Of a stretch of 41,790 nt of DNA, positions 16,025 through 23,246 are shown piece after piece. Where the stretch lies: contig NZ_JANQBD010000048.1 in the NCBI RefSeq assembly GCF_024722015.1, positions 1 through 41,790 of the forward strand, read 5' to 3'. This DNA is from Paenibacillus radicis (ex Xue et al. 2023) (GTDB taxonomy: Bacteria > Bacillota > Bacilli > Paenibacillales > NBRC-103111). A program made the translations under genes and the position numbers. Every line of letters begins with the position of its first letter. Within the stretch, counting starts at the first letter, position 1. The notes under the pieces are model-generated. The model searched no databases, was not told the DNA's origin, and saw only the letters and a program-made list of their open reading frames with translations.

Positions 16025-17442
16025 TTTGCACCTTTCACCGTTGCCAGAGGCTTGCATTTAGCCACGACTTGAGCCAAGCCCGCTCCTACGACGCTTTCGA
16101 TAATCTGATCCACATCCTTATAAGCCTGCGGTGATTCATCCAAAATAGATTCTAAAGATCGCTGATTCACAACAATCTCGTCATCCGTCCCTACTTTGAG
16201 CGATGTGGAAAACTCATTCAAAGTTACCAACCTCTTGGTCGCGCTGCGTGAGCGAATCCGTCCCGCTCCATGACAGATGGAATAAAAGTTGTCCCTTCCA
16301 CCCGGAGAGCCTACCATGATATAGGAGGCCGTTCCCATTGAGCCCGGAATAAGTGCTGGATGTCCTGTATTCATATACGGTACCGGGTTGTCAGGATGAT
16401 TAGCCGGAAGCGCTCGGGTCGAGCCTTTACGGTGAACAAAATAAGACTGCCCCTCGTGCTCCTCTTCCCATGCATAGTTATGCATAAGGTCGTACAGTGT
16501 CGTCATCTCGAATTTCGATCCGAACACATCCTTACCCGCTTCACGGACCGCATAAGCGATAAGATGCCGGTTCACAACCGCATAATTCAATGCAGAATAC
16601 ATCAAATTGACATATGATTCTGCAAGAGGATGCGACAGCGGAGCAAACAGCAGATTCGGATCCGCGGTACCGAGCCCTTCAGCCCGCATCATTTTCGTTA
16701 TAAGGCTTCCGCAATACTGGCTGACCGAGCCTCCCCAGGATCGCGAGCCCGAGTGGATCATCACTGCCACTTGACCATCGAACAATCCCCAAGTTTCCGC
16801 TATTTCCCGTTGATCTTCAGCAATTTCGATAGACTGAACTTCAACAAAATGATTCCCGTTCCCGAGTGTTCCAAGCTGACGGTGCGCACGATGCCATACT
16901 CTCTCCGGAAACAGGTTCAACGCATCTTCATCCATAGCAAATTTGCTTCGCTCCACATGGGTAAGAGATGTCGCCTTACGTGGCGTATATCCGTCTGGAA
17001 TATATTTTTTCGGCAAACCATGCAGGCCATTCTTGACCACATGCTCCAAGCGAATATCTGAGAAATGCCCCCTCGCATGGTCTTCCACCGGCAAATACTT
17101 ATCTATAGCTTTGACAAGCTTGCGCCGCAGCTTTACTTCCTTCAAGTCATCCCTATGCAAATTCGTCAGGTGAACCCTCATGCCGCAGCCAATATCGCTT
17201 CCGACAATCGAGGGGGATACGTAGCCATTATCGCTGTTCCACACCGCTGTGGTTCCGATGCAGGTCCCTACACCCACATGCACATCCGGGGTATAGCTCA
17301 TATATACTTGATTCGGGATTTGCAAATTGTTGTTTGCCATCTCGAACACCTTGTAATCCAACGTTTTAAACAGGGAATCCCCTGCATACACATGCACAAT
17401 CCCCGAAGGGAGCTGCACCTGCTGGTAATAGTTTTCGTTCAT
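16021..17442 (-). CDS. rtcB: RNA-splicing ligase RtcB
   Basis: 473 aa. RtcB joins RNA with 3'-phosphate or 2',3'-cyclic phosphate to 5'-OH ends using GTP and Mn2+. Motifs visible: MSYTPDVHVGVGTCIGT (first metal-binding His), VGSDIGCGMRVH (metal-binding Cys region), GNGNHFVEVQ, VMIHSGSRSWG, and GGRDNFYSICHGAGRIRSR (guanylylated His region, as HGAGR). Length agrees with the family. ATG 17442 follows GAGGAAAG at a wide spacing. It is the first long gene of the operon rtcB-AAA-kptA-tatD and follows a 35-codon ORF whose stop is six bases upstream. It is expected to repair cleaved tRNA or other RNA in the cytoplasm; the damaged substrate is unknown. Confidence 0.96.
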   Translation of the reverse strand: MNENYYQQVQLPSGIVHVYAGDSLFKTLDYKVFEMANNNLQIPNQVYMSYTPDVHVGVGTCIGTTAVWNSDNGYVSPSIVGSDIGCGMRVHLTNLHRDDLKEVKLRRKLVKAIDKYLPVEDHARGHFSDIRLEHVVKNGLHGLPKKYIPDGYTPRKATSLTHVERSKFAMDEDALNLFPERVWHRAHRQLGTLGNGNHFVEVQSIEIAEDQREIAETWGLFDGQVAVMIHSGSRSWGGSVSQYCGSLITKMMRAEGLGTADPNLLFAPLSHPLAESYVNLMYSALNYAVVNRHLIAYAVREAGKDVFGSKFEMTTLYDLMHNYAWEEEHEGQSYFVHRKGSTRALPANHPDNPVPYMNTGHPALIPGSMGTASYIMVGSPGGRDNFYSICHGAGRIRSRSATKRLVTLNEFSTSLKVGTDDEIVVNQRSLESILDESPQAYKDVDQIIESVVGAGLAQVVAKCKPLATVKGAK

Positions 17443-17448
17443 TATTAA

Positions 17449-17556
17449 TTATCTTTCCTCTCTTTGAAACCCAAGATTTCTTGCGTTTCCTTCATAATAG
17501 GTCATTTGTTCATCCAAAAATTTATTGCTGTTCCGTGATTGACTATCTTCCGACAT
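17449..17556 (-). CDS. Small ORF (35 aa) directly upstream of rtcB
   Basis: ATG 17556 follows AAAGGGTGAG at a suitable spacing, and the 35-codon frame ends in TAA at 17449, six bases before the rtcB start. The rtcB ribosome binding site lies inside its last codons, so translation could be coupled. The product is hydrophilic (MSEDSQSRNSNKFLDEQMTY at the start), with no signal peptide or known motif. It could be a real small protein or a coupling ORF; conservation has not been tested. Confidence 0.5.
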   Translation of the reverse strand: MSEDSQSRNSNKFLDEQMTYYEGNARNLGFQREER

Positions 17557-17592
17557 GGGACTCACCCTTTCCTTAGTAGTTTTTTTGAACGC

Positions 17593-17625
17593 AAAAAAGC
17601 CATAGACCTACATCGTCTATGGCTT
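17593..17625 (-). terminator. Intrinsic terminator/attenuator before the rtcB operon
   Basis: On the minus strand AAGCCATAGAC (17615-17625) pairs fully with GTCTATGGCTT (17597-17607), followed by TTTTTT (plus 17593-17598). It is 37 bases upstream of the 35-codon ORF and 230 bases after the nadV stop codon. The only good promoter seen for the rtcB operon (17776-17805) lies upstream of it, and there is no room for another downstream, so transcripts must read through it. It may also end nadV transcripts. Confidence 0.85.
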
Positions 17626-17670
17626 TACGAGTTAACTTAAGAAATAGATATACGAAATCCTATTTATTCG

Positions 17671-17742
17671 TCACAAGTCCGCTGAGACCGATGGAATGAA
17701 GCTATATGCAATTATCAGGTGATTGTTATGGATGCAAATCAT
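17671..17742 (-). CDS. Leader peptide ORF, 23 codons
   Basis: A strong AAAGGAGG (17752-17759) precedes ATG 17742 by nine bases; the frame reads MICIHNNHLIIAYSFIPSVS plus three codons and ends in TGA at 17671. A second in-frame ATG at 17748 is only three bases from the Shine-Dalgarno. The ORF starts about 30 bases after the predicted transcript start and ends 45 bases before the terminator stem. Five Ile and two His codons occur. This arrangement is typical of a ribosome-sensing attenuator; expression has not been shown. Confidence 0.45.
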   Translation of the reverse strand: MICIHNNHLIIAYSFIPSVSADL

Positions 17743-17755
17743 ATTCATCGGCCTC
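17684..17755 (-). promoter_or_regulatory. Structured leader RNA sequestering a Shine-Dalgarno
   Basis: On the minus strand GAGGCCGATG (17746-17755), which includes the end of the leader Shine-Dalgarno and the first ATG, can pair over ten bases with CATCGGTCTC (17684-17693), one pair being G-T. Inside, ATATG (17740-17744) can pair with CATAT (17704-17708). The stem would hide the leader-ORF start unless opened. It could be part of an attenuator or of a riboswitch; I do not recognise a known riboswitch class. Confidence 0.45.
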
Positions 17756-17775
17756 CTTTCCATTCATTTACAAAT

Positions 17776-17805
17776 ATCTTACTACCTAAATCCAATTGAC
17801 GTCAA
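17776..17805 (-). promoter_or_regulatory. Sigma-A promoter of the rtcB operon leader
   Basis: On the minus strand a -35 box TTGACG (17800-17805), an 18-base spacer and a -10 box TAAGAT (17776-17781). The predicted start is near 17770. The perfect palindrome ATTGACGTCAAT (17796-17807) overlaps the -35 box and could be an operator. The promoter lies between the nadV stop codon and the terminator. Confidence 0.65.
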
Positions 17806-17853
17806 TGAGCTGCAGCCGGAAAGTTTAATTAAAAACATTTGTTACCGAACGCA

Positions 17854-19341
17854 CTAAAGATTTTCCAGTAAAGTCTCTCTAATCTCTTTTAACGAATGAT
17901 CTCGAACTAAATGGCCATCGACAAACACAACTTCAAGCAAATCCGCAGACTTATTTTTTTCATATTCATCTACACTCAGATTATCGATATAACCTATTTC
18001 CCCTTCCTTCTCAGTAACAAGTACCAAGCCAGTTTGGGATTTTTTAAAGTGACCGCTGTCCGTTTTTGGATCCTTGAAAATTTTACGTTCTTCACCATTA
18101 ATGATAGTAAACGTAGATTTTAACGCAAACCCAAATGTATCTCTCGTGTTGTATTGATAGGTATAGGAGCCGATTCCGTACACCATATTGGTCGAGGCGA
18201 AGCCTTTTGCCGCCAGCTTTTCACATATTTCCCGACAGCGGCCGATAGTAATCGCATCCCCGTATATAGCGCCGATATGACTGTCCAGTTGCTTAAATCC
18301 CTTATCGGTAATCGTACCACCAAAAACTTCCCAGAGGATTTCAATAACTCCTTTTCGTTCAAACTCATGGGCTGAATCAAGATCGCCGCAAATAATTTTA
18401 ACCGGATCTCCACTATCGGGGCGAATGACGACTTTACCGTCTCTGCTGAGAATATCTTCTTTTAGCCCTCTAATAACAACGTCAAGCACACTCCACAAAT
18501 CCCAAGTATCCGATACAATCGAAACAAACCCAGTTGGATACACTTCTTTTATTAAATATTTATAAGAAGCCATTTCATCCGTACCATGCGCACACATCAC
18601 ACTATGCTCTGTTGCAGGAATTGAGGTTCCCACCAGCTCATTTTCAATATTAGCCTGATAGTAGTCTTCAAGATAAAGAATTGCAGGGATTGTATCCGTT
18701 CCTGTAAAAGAAATCAAATGGCCTGCACCGCTCGTCTTTGCAGCTTCAAGGGAGCTCATGCCGCGCATCGAGAAATCATGTCCTTGAAAGGGAACCATCG
18801 AGGTGTCGCCATTCGTCAAAACTGCAAACTCCTCCAAAATTTTACGGTATTCAAATGCTAGAGTTGCGCTAGTTGCGGGCATCCATAGCTGGCAGGACAT
18901 TAAAGTTTCCAAATAATTCGTTAGCCAAAAAAACTCAGGTTTCGTATTCTCAATCGTCAGCATAGGAACCTTGATCGGTACTAATGCGCCTTCTTTAATG
19001 GCTTTAATTTTAATCGGCAAAAATCCTAAATCATGCAGAGCTTCTATATGAGTAGCATCGGGTTCTTCGACTCCAAGGGCATATTGAATCACTCTTTTAT
19101 ATTCATTGGCTACTTCGGCTTTGGTTCTTGCAAAGAAATTATCATTAAAGTAGTTAATTAAATATTCCTTGATAAAGGATTGAAAACCAAAGGCTACAAC
19201 TTGGTTGATATCTTCAATTCGGCTCGTACGTGCAGTCCATGTCGAATATACAAGCTCCGTACCTTTAGGATATTGATTCTTGTGGCTCACTTTATAAAAA
19301 TCGCATAGAAGCGTAGCCGGATATACGAATTTTTGAGTCAT
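17854..19341 (-). CDS. nadV: Nicotinamide phosphoribosyltransferase (NadV/NAMPT)
   Basis: 495 aa, the length of bacterial and animal NAMPT rather than of nicotinate phosphoribosyltransferase. It makes nicotinamide mononucleotide from nicotinamide and PRPP. Motifs: YKVSHKNQYPKGTE at the N-terminus, FQGHDFSMRGMSSLEAA, ISFTGTDTIPAI (Asp that selects the amide), IPATEHSVMCAHG (active-site His), VIRPDSGDPVKI (PRPP and phosphate binding), FGFALKSTFTIINGEERKIFKDPKTD. AGGAGG precedes ATG 19341, one base after the prs stop codon. It forms an operon with the Nudix regulator and PRPP synthetase; phage NAD-recovery cassettes have a similar gene pair. No NMN adenylyltransferase was seen in the window, so the next step must be encoded elsewhere. 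Confidence 0.95.
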   Translation of the reverse strand: MTQKFVYPATLLCDFYKVSHKNQYPKGTELVYSTWTARTSRIEDINQVVAFGFQSFIKEYLINYFNDNFFARTKAEVANEYKRVIQYALGVEEPDATHIEALHDLGFLPIKIKAIKEGALVPIKVPMLTIENTKPEFFWLTNYLETLMSCQLWMPATSATLAFEYRKILEEFAVLTNGDTSMVPFQGHDFSMRGMSSLEAAKTSGAGHLISFTGTDTIPAILYLEDYYQANIENELVGTSIPATEHSVMCAHGTDEMASYKYLIKEVYPTGFVSIVSDTWDLWSVLDVVIRGLKEDILSRDGKVVIRPDSGDPVKIICGDLDSAHEFERKGVIEILWEVFGGTITDKGFKQLDSHIGAIYGDAITIGRCREICEKLAAKGFASTNMVYGIGSYTYQYNTRDTFGFALKSTFTIINGEERKIFKDPKTDSGHFKKSQTGLVLVTEKEGEIGYIDNLSVDEYEKNKSADLLEVVFVDGHLVRDHSLKEIRETLLENL

Positions 19342-19342
19342 T

Positions 19343-20161
19343 TTACATACCTCCTATTTCGAATACATGGATTTTTTCATGATCTGCTTGATCTAACATT
19401 GAGTTGGTAGTAAAGACTTTATCAATTGTATCGGTTTCAAGAATCTTTCCTTTGTAAATGGATTTTTCGCAGTGTCCTACCAACAAGTAGATTTCAGAAG
19501 CCCCTATTTCCTTTAACTTCTCAGCACTCAGAATAAATGTACCTCCATAAGAGCACAGGTCATCCACAATGATGACTTTAAATCCTTTCCTCTCTACACT
19601 ACCGACGATATCCAGCTTCCTAATTTGCCCCGTTTGAAAGTCCCTAACTTTAAATCCTACAAGCTGTTGATATCCTTTAACTTTACCATAGCGCTTCTGT
19701 GCTCCTGCGTCGGGAAAGAACAAGTAATCCTCATGGAGATTAAAGCCTACTTCTGCAATGACTTTGTCTAACAATTCAACAGAAGGATACCTTGCTGTAC
19801 TTTTATTAATTAATGCCAGAGAAACGTCCGAATGGGGTTCGATCAATGTCACTTTGTCAAAATTTAAGGAATTAATAAAATTCGAAACATATTTTAAAGT
19901 GAAGGCCGAAGCGCCCTCCACTCGATCCATTCGACTATACGGCATATAGTAAACGACTAGAGATGCTTTGAAGTTAAGATCATCCAGATAGTTCTTTAAA
20001 AACATCACCTTTATTAAGTCACTGTCATTTTCATATTTAAAAGTAACTATATTGAGCTCATTAGCATGGTTAAGTATTTGCTCCCCATCGACCAAAGTCT
20101 CGCCATTAGGAAAAAGCTTGAACTCCAACACTACGCCATTTAGCTGAATCACAGCACTCAC
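19343..20161 (-). CDS. Ribose-phosphate pyrophosphokinase (PRPP synthetase), divergent short form
   Basis: 272 aa, shorter than housekeeping Prs (about 315 aa). It should make PRPP from ribose 5-phosphate and ATP. Visible motifs are VVYYMPYSRMDRVEGASAF (PYxRxDR, ATP-binding), LIEPHSDVS, FFPDAGAQKRYG, and VIIVDDLCSYGGTFILSA, the PRPP-binding loop of type-I phosphoribosyltransferase folds. The start is GTG 20161 or possibly GTG 20152, which is better spaced from GGGGAGAG. The adjacent nadV consumes PRPP, so this copy is a dedicated supplier for NMN synthesis rather than the general enzyme. Phage relatives of this short form accompany nadV, suggesting an exchange between phage and host, but this is inference. 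Confidence 0.9.
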   Translation of the reverse strand: MSAVIQLNGVVLEFKLFPNGETLVDGEQILNHANELNIVTFKYENDSDLIKVMFLKNYLDDLNFKASLVVYYMPYSRMDRVEGASAFTLKYVSNFINSLNFDKVTLIEPHSDVSLALINKSTARYPSVELLDKVIAEVGFNLHEDYLFFPDAGAQKRYGKVKGYQQLVGFKVRDFQTGQIRKLDIVGSVERKGFKVIIVDDLCSYGGTFILSAEKLKEIGASEIYLLVGHCEKSIYKGKILETDTIDKVFTTNSMLDQADHEKIHVFEIGGM

Positions 20162-20249
20162 TCTCCCCGTTTCATAGTCTCTAAAGCTGATTTCCGACAG
20201 ACATGCGCTGAGCCTAATCCTGCCCGATCATTACGTTTAACCACTTAAT

Positions 20250-21029
20250 TTAACTATAGATAGATAATTGAGGTTCCAGGTCTGTAAATCGATACAATTG
20301 AGCTGCCCTTTGTGAATACCGATTGGATAACTTCAAGCTCCCGTTACTGTCCTTCACCTCTTCAATGATCCCTTTGCGGCTTTGAGTTGATGTAATTTTT
20401 CGAATAAAATTTTTCTCCTCGAACTCTGGAACAACCGTTTGAATGACTTGATAAAGCTCACCAATCGTAAACTCTTCAGGAAGGAACTCTTTAGCAATTG
20501 TTGTGCTAAGCATTTTCTGGCGGATTCTTTGCAAGGCATCCTCAAGAATTTGTCGATGATCGAAAGCTAAATCCAGCGATAAAGCTTCATTTATTGTAAA
20601 TAACCGAACTTCCGATGCATCAACTGCGGCTCTTCGATTTACTAATACATGTTCATTCACCAAGGCTAGAAAAGCGTGAGAAATGATCCATCCCCTCGGA
20701 TCGCGACCAGGATCACTATAGACATTAAAATATTCGAGATGAACAAAATCTACACTCGTTTCTTCCTTCAACTCACGTTCAGCACAGGCATAAACCGTTT
20801 CTGTTTCTCGAGTAAATCCGCCTGGCAGAGCCCACTTCCCTTCATAGGGCCAAATATTTCTCTGGATCAGCATCACGTACAATTCACGTGTGGGCAAAGA
20901 TTTTTTGGCTGCATGCTTCTCCTTAGACAGGATCGTGAAAATGACGATATCGGTTGGGGCCCCATCAGGAGTTCTGTATTTATTGGCTGAATAGTTCATC
21001 TCATTTTCGAACATGTCATTAATCACCAT
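20250..21029 (-). CDS. NrtR-like Nudix-domain transcriptional regulator of NAD metabolism
   Basis: 259 aa. Residues about 25-170 are a Nudix domain with a complete Nudix box (GGFTRETETVYACAEREL followed by KEETSVDF), and the remainder is a winged-helix-like domain (EFTIGELYQVIQTVV, then a basic FIRKITSTQSRKGIIEEV part), the arrangement of NrtR. NrtR proteins sense ADP-ribose and repress NAD salvage genes. Here it precedes prs and nadV by an 88-base gap. Because the Nudix box is intact, it may hydrolyse ADP-ribose-type compounds as well as or instead of binding DNA. A palindrome over the likely promoter (21055-21067) is a candidate operator. Start is uncertain: ATG 21029 or ATG 21014, neither with a strong ribosome binding site. 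Confidence 0.87.
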   Translation of the reverse strand: MVINDMFENEMNYSANKYRTPDGAPTDIVIFTILSKEKHAAKKSLPTRELYVMLIQRNIWPYEGKWALPGGFTRETETVYACAERELKEETSVDFVHLEYFNVYSDPGRDPRGWIISHAFLALVNEHVLVNRRAAVDASEVRLFTINEALSLDLAFDHRQILEDALQRIRQKMLSTTIAKEFLPEEFTIGELYQVIQTVVPEFEEKNFIRKITSTQSRKGIIEEVKDSNGSLKLSNRYSQRAAQLYRFTDLEPQLSIYS

Positions 21030-21054
21030 TCCATAACTTCACTTTGATATTATC

Positions 21055-21082
21055 ATTATGACATAATTAAATTTCGTGTCAA
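21055..21082 (-). promoter_or_regulatory. Promoter and candidate operator of nrtR-prs-nadV
   Basis: On the minus strand a -35 box TTGACA (21077-21082), 16-base spacer and -10 box CATAAT (21055-21060). The perfect palindrome ATTATGTCATAAT (21055-21067) covers the -10 box, a typical repressor position; NrtR is the obvious candidate. Confidence 0.6.
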
Positions 21083-21286
21083 GATGTATTTGTTAAAACG
21101 GGCAGATAAAAAGAAACAAATCGTACCATATCTTGGTGTTCTTAAGCGGGGAGGAAATTTCCAGTTTAAAGAAACATATTTTTATCGACTGCGTTTATAT
21201 ATACAGAAAACAACAAACTCTAGATGAGGTGAAATATGAAGATATTAGACGGTCTCTAGCTTCCCGCAAGGAGGTTAGAGAGCCAA

Positions 21287-21574
21287 ATGAGCAGAAGTGT
21301 AAAAAAATCACCCGTATGGACAGACCATCATTCACCTGGTACCCGCTGGAGTAAACGGCAGGCAAGTAAGGCTGTGCGCCGTTTCACAGGCGGCGTTCAA
21401 AACGGAAAATGGTATCAGAAGTTGTTCTGTTCCTGGAATATTTGCGACTACCGTTTTTATAAAACCAGACAACAAGCGCTACACGAATGGGAAACGTCCC
21501 GCTGGCTGCGGGATCGATTATTGACTCAAGCAGAAGTCATTAAAGACTGGGAAAAGTTCTATAGAAGAAAATAA
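21287..21574 (+). CDS. Small basic Trp-rich hypothetical protein
   Basis: 95 aa, strongly basic, with many Trp, Arg and Lys residues: MSRSVKKSPVWTDHHSPGTR at the start, then KAVRRFTGGVQNGKWYQKL. AAGGAGG is 12 bases before ATG 21287. No membrane segment or known motif. Such proteins are common in phages and mobile elements, and a nucleic-acid-binding role is a guess. The stop codon lies inside the first arm of a strong terminator. It is divergent from nrtR and convergent with the RES gene. Confidence 0.6.
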   Translation: MSRSVKKSPVWTDHHSPGTRWSKRQASKAVRRFTGGVQNGKWYQKLFCSWNICDYRFYKTRQQALHEWETSRWLRDRLLTQAEVIKDWEKFYRRK

Positions 21575-21616
21575 GCTCAAGCGCCGGCTAGGGAAGCCCG
21601 ACGCTTGAGCTTTTTA
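21573..21616. terminator. Intrinsic terminator between convergent genes
   Basis: AAGCTCAAGCG (21573-21583) pairs fully with CGCTTGAGCTT (21602-21612), with a further CGG...CCCG pairing inside, and TTTTT follows. The first arm contains the stop codon of the gene at 21287. On the minus strand it would also stop the RES gene. Confidence 0.85.
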
Positions 21617-21657
21617 AATAGAGATAGATGATTATACACTTATAGCTAAAGAATCAT

Positions 21658-22860
21658 TTAATAATATAAAGAAGAATGATTAATTTTCTCCAGCTCTTCT
21701 TCCAAATAAGAATAATAAGTACACCGATAATCTACCTTCATACCGCTATCGTCAATTGTTCCTTTTCTTCCCCTGCCTAAATATAAAGGCTCATTGCTTT
21801 CCCTATTATAGTTTGATCGAAACTGATCCAAACTAATAGGATCGGTTAATGTAAAATGTTCTACGAGATTATCGCAGTAACCGGATTCCTTGTTTTCTTT
21901 TACCGGAAAAACATAGTTTTGATACAAGTGTACACTTCGATCATAACTACTGCTTCTGGATGTAAAATATCGAATCCCATTAAAATGGGTCGAGTTCCTT
22001 ACCCATTGCAGCAAAAGCTGAGGGACGATATATTCTGGTTTGAATGGGCGAACATCATCTTTTACCTGGACGGAACATGCAGCAACTAATGGCCAACAGA
22101 GATATAATGCCTTTAAAGCATTGTAACTATCCACATCACTTTTTTTGTATGAAGCTACTGTCGCTACTCTAGGGGGATAACCCAAATCGATAAATTTCAT
22201 TCCACGATCATTTTTAAATGAAGAAATATATACTTGCTGCGTATTATTTACTGTTCTCAATTCCTCCAAGCATGTGTAGACAGAACTACCCAAATAGAGG
22301 CAGGGAAATCCTGGAATGCTATACCTTTGCGTGGAAACAAGTGTCCTTTCTTCAAAGGGAATATGAAATAAGTCTTTTTTATTTGTAAGTGGAAACTTAT
22401 CTTTTCTTATTCTGTATAACCGTAAGCCTGGACTTCTGTTAAATAAGCCAAAACTATCGAAATAGCAGCTTAATTGATCAATAGCTGGTTTTAATAAATT
22501 GTATGCTTCAGATGGGAAGCCATCATAGTATTTATTGAGTGAACTTTCAACGGCATCACATACTTTATAAACTATGTTTACTTCAGCATCGGAAAGAACA
22601 TGTTTTAATTTTAACTGTCGAGCACTCTCCATAAAATGTAAACTTTTGAGTTTAATTAATTCCTTATAAGATAGGTTTATATAGGTAATAGGCAAATTAA
22701 ACTCATCTTTTATTAGTTCTTCTCTAATAGTTTGCAGTTGGTGTTCAACTCTCAAAGTTATCGCCCTTATCTTTTCATATTCAATACAATCATTGTTACA
22801 TCTGCCGCCTGTTAACCAAAACCCTCTAAATATTCTACGTTTTTTTACAAAATCCTCCAC
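21658..22860 (-). CDS. RES-domain protein with HEPN-like N-terminal domain
   Basis: 400 aa. The C-terminal half is a RES domain: LRLYRIRKDKFPLTNK (conserved Arg), STQRYSIPGFPCLYLGSSVYTCLEELR (Ser and Glu positions), KFIDLGYPP, then RSTHFNGIRYFTSRSS-like sequence. RES toxins such as Res and MbcT break down NAD+; the family fold resembles ADP-ribosyltransferases. Residues about 25-150 look like the HEPN/RES N-terminal domain. The start is unclear: GTG 22860 has no upstream ribosome binding site, and the nearby GGAGG (22853-22857) sits inside the frame. No antitoxin of the usual Xre-like type is adjacent. The gene is 630 bases from a NAD-salvage operon, which may be coincidence or a functional pairing. 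Confidence 0.85.
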   Translation of the reverse strand: MEDFVKKRRIFRGFWLTGGRCNNDCIEYEKIRAITLRVEHQLQTIREELIKDEFNLPITYINLSYKELIKLKSLHFMESARQLKLKHVLSDAEVNIVYKVCDAVESSLNKYYDGFPSEAYNLLKPAIDQLSCYFDSFGLFNRSPGLRLYRIRKDKFPLTNKKDLFHIPFEERTLVSTQRYSIPGFPCLYLGSSVYTCLEELRTVNNTQQVYISSFKNDRGMKFIDLGYPPRVATVASYKKSDVDSYNALKALYLCWPLVAACSVQVKDDVRPFKPEYIVPQLLLQWVRNSTHFNGIRYFTSRSSSYDRSVHLYQNYVFPVKENKESGYCDNLVEHFTLTDPISLDQFRSNYNRESNEPLYLGRGRKGTIDDSGMKVDYRCTYYSYLEEELEKINHSSLYY

Positions 22861-22891
22861 GGCAAATACAGAGCTATTATCAATTGAAAAA

Positions 22892-23177
22892 CTAAGGAGC
22901 TTTCGTCCACATCAGAAAGAAGTCAATTGACAATCCATACTACGTTCCAATAATAAATAAAGATTTTGGTTTAGAAGCTAAAGTGGATGACAAGATATGT
23001 GGACTGACTGGGGATGCAATATGTTGCGATTATGAAACAGGGGGTCGACTCCCACGCTTTTCTGAAGCTTTTCCACGCAAAACCACAACTTATTGGTCGA
23101 TTTCCGAAAAAGTACTACATGATTCGACAAAAATAATAGAAATTTTAAAAAAATTTACTTTCTTCCACTTTGCATAA
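22892..23177 (+). other. Open reading frame without clear start, possible gene remnant
   Basis: The frame is open from a TAA at 22889 to TAA at 23175. AAGGAG (22891-22896) stands at its head but no ATG, GTG or TTG is suitably placed; the first ATG is at 22987. The predicted product (DNPYYVPIINKDFGLEAKVD near the start, with a CGLTGDAICCDYETGG block) is not recognised. Codon use is AT-rich. It may be a fragment of a lost gene. Otherwise the 386-base gap 22861-23246 holds only the cysD promoter. Confidence 0.25.
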
Positions 23178-23197
23178 AAGCTAGAATCTGTTAGAAT
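23170..23197 (+). promoter_or_regulatory. Promoter of cysDN
   Basis: A -35 box TTGCAT (23170-23175), 16-base spacer and -10 box TAGAAT (23192-23197) on the plus strand, about 50 bases before the cysD start. Confidence 0.55.
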
Positions 23198-23246
23198 ATA
23201 AAGAAATACGATAGATTTAGTAAGAATTAAAAGGAGGCACCTTTCC

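Noticed and set aside
17626..17770. Known NAD+, PRPP, preQ1 or T-box riboswitch in the rtcB leader
   Set aside because: I could not recognise the conserved core of any of these; in particular there is no T-box TGG-binding sequence in the right setting.
21133..21354. 73-codon plus-strand frame overlapping the small basic protein gene
   Set aside because: The frame starting at ATG 21287 ends at a terminator and has AAGGAGG upstream; the overlapping one has neither.
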